From Drosophila pseudoobscura (taxonomy: Eukaryota; Arthropoda; Insecta; Diptera; Drosophilidae), in assembly GCF_009870125.1 (NCBI RefSeq), contig NC_046679.1, forward strand, positions 28,520,001 to 28,584,000: a DNA stretch of 64,000 nt, in the 5' to 3' direction. Shown here piece after piece: positions 61,879-64,000 of this stretch. The notes under the pieces are model-generated. The model was not told where the DNA came from. It did not search any database and saw nothing but the letters and a program-made list of their open reading frames with translations. Every line of letters starts with the position of its first letter. Positions within the stretch are counted from its first letter, which is position 1. The translations under genes and the position numbers were made by a program.

Positions 61879-63405
61879 ACCAAACCACCCAGAACATATT
61901 CCACATAGTTACACAAAATCTGCTCTAAAAATATCACCACAATCTCATAATTCAAAACGAAAGAGACACCTTGATCATGGAGTAATTGGAGATACATACA
62001 TCATATCAATTATATACATATACATAAATTACTTATATCTTGAATGTCAGCCAAAGCTCTTTCAACTCTTTTCCAATTAAATGATATGCGATTTGTGCGA
62101 TTAAAATGATTTACCTATACAAATACAACGAGGCTCTAAAAATAATTAAATCAACCTAGTTCTCCCCATTTTTCAATTTGCATTAAAAAGCAATATTTCA
62201 CATTTCCACCTGCACTTATTTTCCTGTTTTGTTGCCATAAAACACGCTTTTAATTATGAAATTTCAAGATACATTTTTTATTAGCTTCTATCCGTGCAGT
62301 CTCCATTCTGTGGCAGCTACAAAAAGTAGCAGAAGGAGATGTGAAAAAGTTTCCATTTAAACTAGAACACGTTTCACAATATTTAATGGAAACTACTTGA
62401 GGAATATTTCCATTTATCTACTACGACGGTTCTGCTGCCTGGCAGAGGCAGAGAGCTTATGGCACTCGAAGCAGTTTATATATTTTTTCAATTTTTCCCA
62501 CTGAAAGCTTAAGCGAAATCCGGTTAAGACTTGAGTGAGTTCAAGAAAAACGTGCATCCTTAAAGCACATATCTGGCTATATGTTTGGTTCAATAAAATA
62601 TTAAAGGGAGAGCGCGTTTTCCCCAGTCTAATTACAGGTAAGCCGCCTGCCCGAATCCCTTTAGGGGATCGCAGGATTGGAATTGTACATGGAATGAAAC
62701 GGCGCTCAAAGTAAGAGCTGAATAAAAGTAGTTCCCCTGCAGCTTATGGAGGAAAAACTAATTTGGTTAAGCTATTTATATCGCAATGGGGTGAAACAAA
62801 AATCAATAAAAGAAAATGAGGGAAAATAAGAAAAATGCCAAAGAGGTTAAGCATTCATCAATGACTGATTTTGGGCCACTATTTCAAGTTTTGGAAGAAT
62901 AATACGAACGAATATATATGTAGATGGTACAGCAAAGTTCGGCCATGGACGTGACTCAAGAAATGTTTCAAATAAAGTTTATTTAATGTCTTTGAAGTTT
63001 GAAGTCTGAAGTTTGATTGCTGTTGTTCGATAGCCAATCAATCAATTGAAGAAGGAAAAAATAGAGGACTGTATACTGTATGTATACTCTTTTGGGGTAA
63101 AATTTTTCGTTTAAACTTCATCTAAAATTTAACCACAATCTGCACCGCACAATATCTGAATATTTTATGCATAATAAACTATTCTAAATACCCAAAGCTG
63201 GTGCCATGATTCAATTATTCAAACGCCTTTGAAATGGATCTAAAATGTAACCCTGAAACCCATGCCACCCTAACTATCCCCAAAAGAATCAATTTCAATT
63301 TATTTACTTGTATCCTGTGCAAATAAATATCCTCTGAAAAAGGGGTAAAAGCATGCGTGAAAATGCCAGCAAAATGTTTCTTCTGTTTCGTCGACGGGGG
63401 ACTAC

Positions 63406-63423
63406 CTCTCTCTCTCTCTCTCT
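63406..63423. repeat. (CT)n microsatellite
   Basis: About nine CT units. Confidence 0.92.
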
Positions 63424-63951
63424 TTCGGCAAAAAAAAAGCCATTTAAAAACAAAGCATCCATTAGCACATCAATTAAGTAACCTTATATACTTGTACATA
63501 CAACCTGGATCGGGGATTATATACAAGCTTATACGAGGGCATACACGTCCGCACAGTTGCACGTACTTTTCCCCACATAAAGTACTTGAATGCACACGCA
63601 GGAAACTGAAGAACGAATCGGTTTACCACTCCCATGTTGTGCTTCTGACCTGACTGACAATTAGGCCAATCATGAGGAATCACTTGCCCTGACAAACACC
63701 AGGGCGACACATGCATACATACGTATATACAAATTGACGTATTGTTTTTTTGCATCCTGGCTGAGTGAGGAAGGATCTGTCCATGGACAGGGTCCTTGGG
63801 AACCTTGGGGTTCTTCAAAATTCAACGTAAAATGTACGCCATCCAAATAATTTAGACAATGGCACTCGTGCGCACACGCCATGCCCAGAAAACGGGATGT
63901 GGCCCCACAGAGACATACAGACTCTCACTCAAACACACATATCAGCACTCC

Positions 63952-63971
63952 AACACACACACACACACACA
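63952..63971. repeat. (CA)n microsatellite
   Basis: Ten CA units near the right edge of the window. Confidence 0.93.
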
Positions 63972-64000
63972 GGAAGTAAAGCCAAAAACAGACAATACGC

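Larger units (their letters stand above)
61879..64000. other. right-end non-coding stretch
   Basis: Starts with the 3' UTR of the nucleoplasmin-like gene. The rest is AT-rich with a GAAGTTTGAAGTCTGAAGTTTG run near 62993, a (CT)n tract at 63406 and a (CA)n tract at 63952. No supported gene. Confidence 0.5.

Overview
The window is animal nuclear DNA from a Drosophila. Genes are sparse, introns are 58-67 bases long with normal GT-AG ends, and the rest is AT-rich DNA full of (CT)n, (CA)n and CAG/CAA runs typical of fly euchromatin. The opsin gene is clearly Rh3. Its 382-residue length and its N-terminus match my memory of the D. pseudoobscura Rh3 protein, so I infer the obscura group (D. pseudoobscura, persimilis or miranda) and Muller element E. 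No search was run.

Layout. At 1.0-3.0 kb on the minus strand lies an intronless Hsc70-4-like chaperone gene. It has an intact 656-codon frame but has lost the C-terminal EEVD. From 3 to 32.6 kb I recognise no gene. This stretch holds microsatellites, a CAG/CAA-rich block at 24.7-25.7 kb with a weak secreted-peptide ORF, and an AT-rich tandem array at 31.0-31.5 kb. The UV opsin gene Rh3 (32.8-33.9 kb, plus strand) follows, with a photoreceptor RCSI site and a TATA box just upstream. From 34 to 56.5 kb there is again no recognisable gene, only short repeats and a roughly 260-bp diverged tandem duplication at 40.66-41.19 kb.

The right end is the dense part. The splicing factor gene mdlc/RNF113A (56.6-57.8 kb, minus, three exons) and an S-formylglutathione hydrolase gene (58.7-59.6 kb, plus) diverge from a shared control region of about 0.9 kb. 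That region carries three DRE cores, one Motif 1 site, many GGTATATTT-type Motif 6 copies and a decayed second copy of its own promoter block. At 61.2-61.9 kb is a small gene, with a TATA box and a 5' UTR intron, that encodes a single nucleoplasmin-like domain resembling the N-terminus of FKBP39. A possible non-coding first exon of a further plus-strand gene lies at about 59.7-60.16 kb.

The genes do not form a pathway. They are two housekeeping genes sharing a promoter, one photoreceptor gene standing alone, and two copies derived from chaperone families (Hsc70-like and nucleoplasmin-like) that have diverged and may be lineage-specific. I did not find a convincing new multi-gene system.
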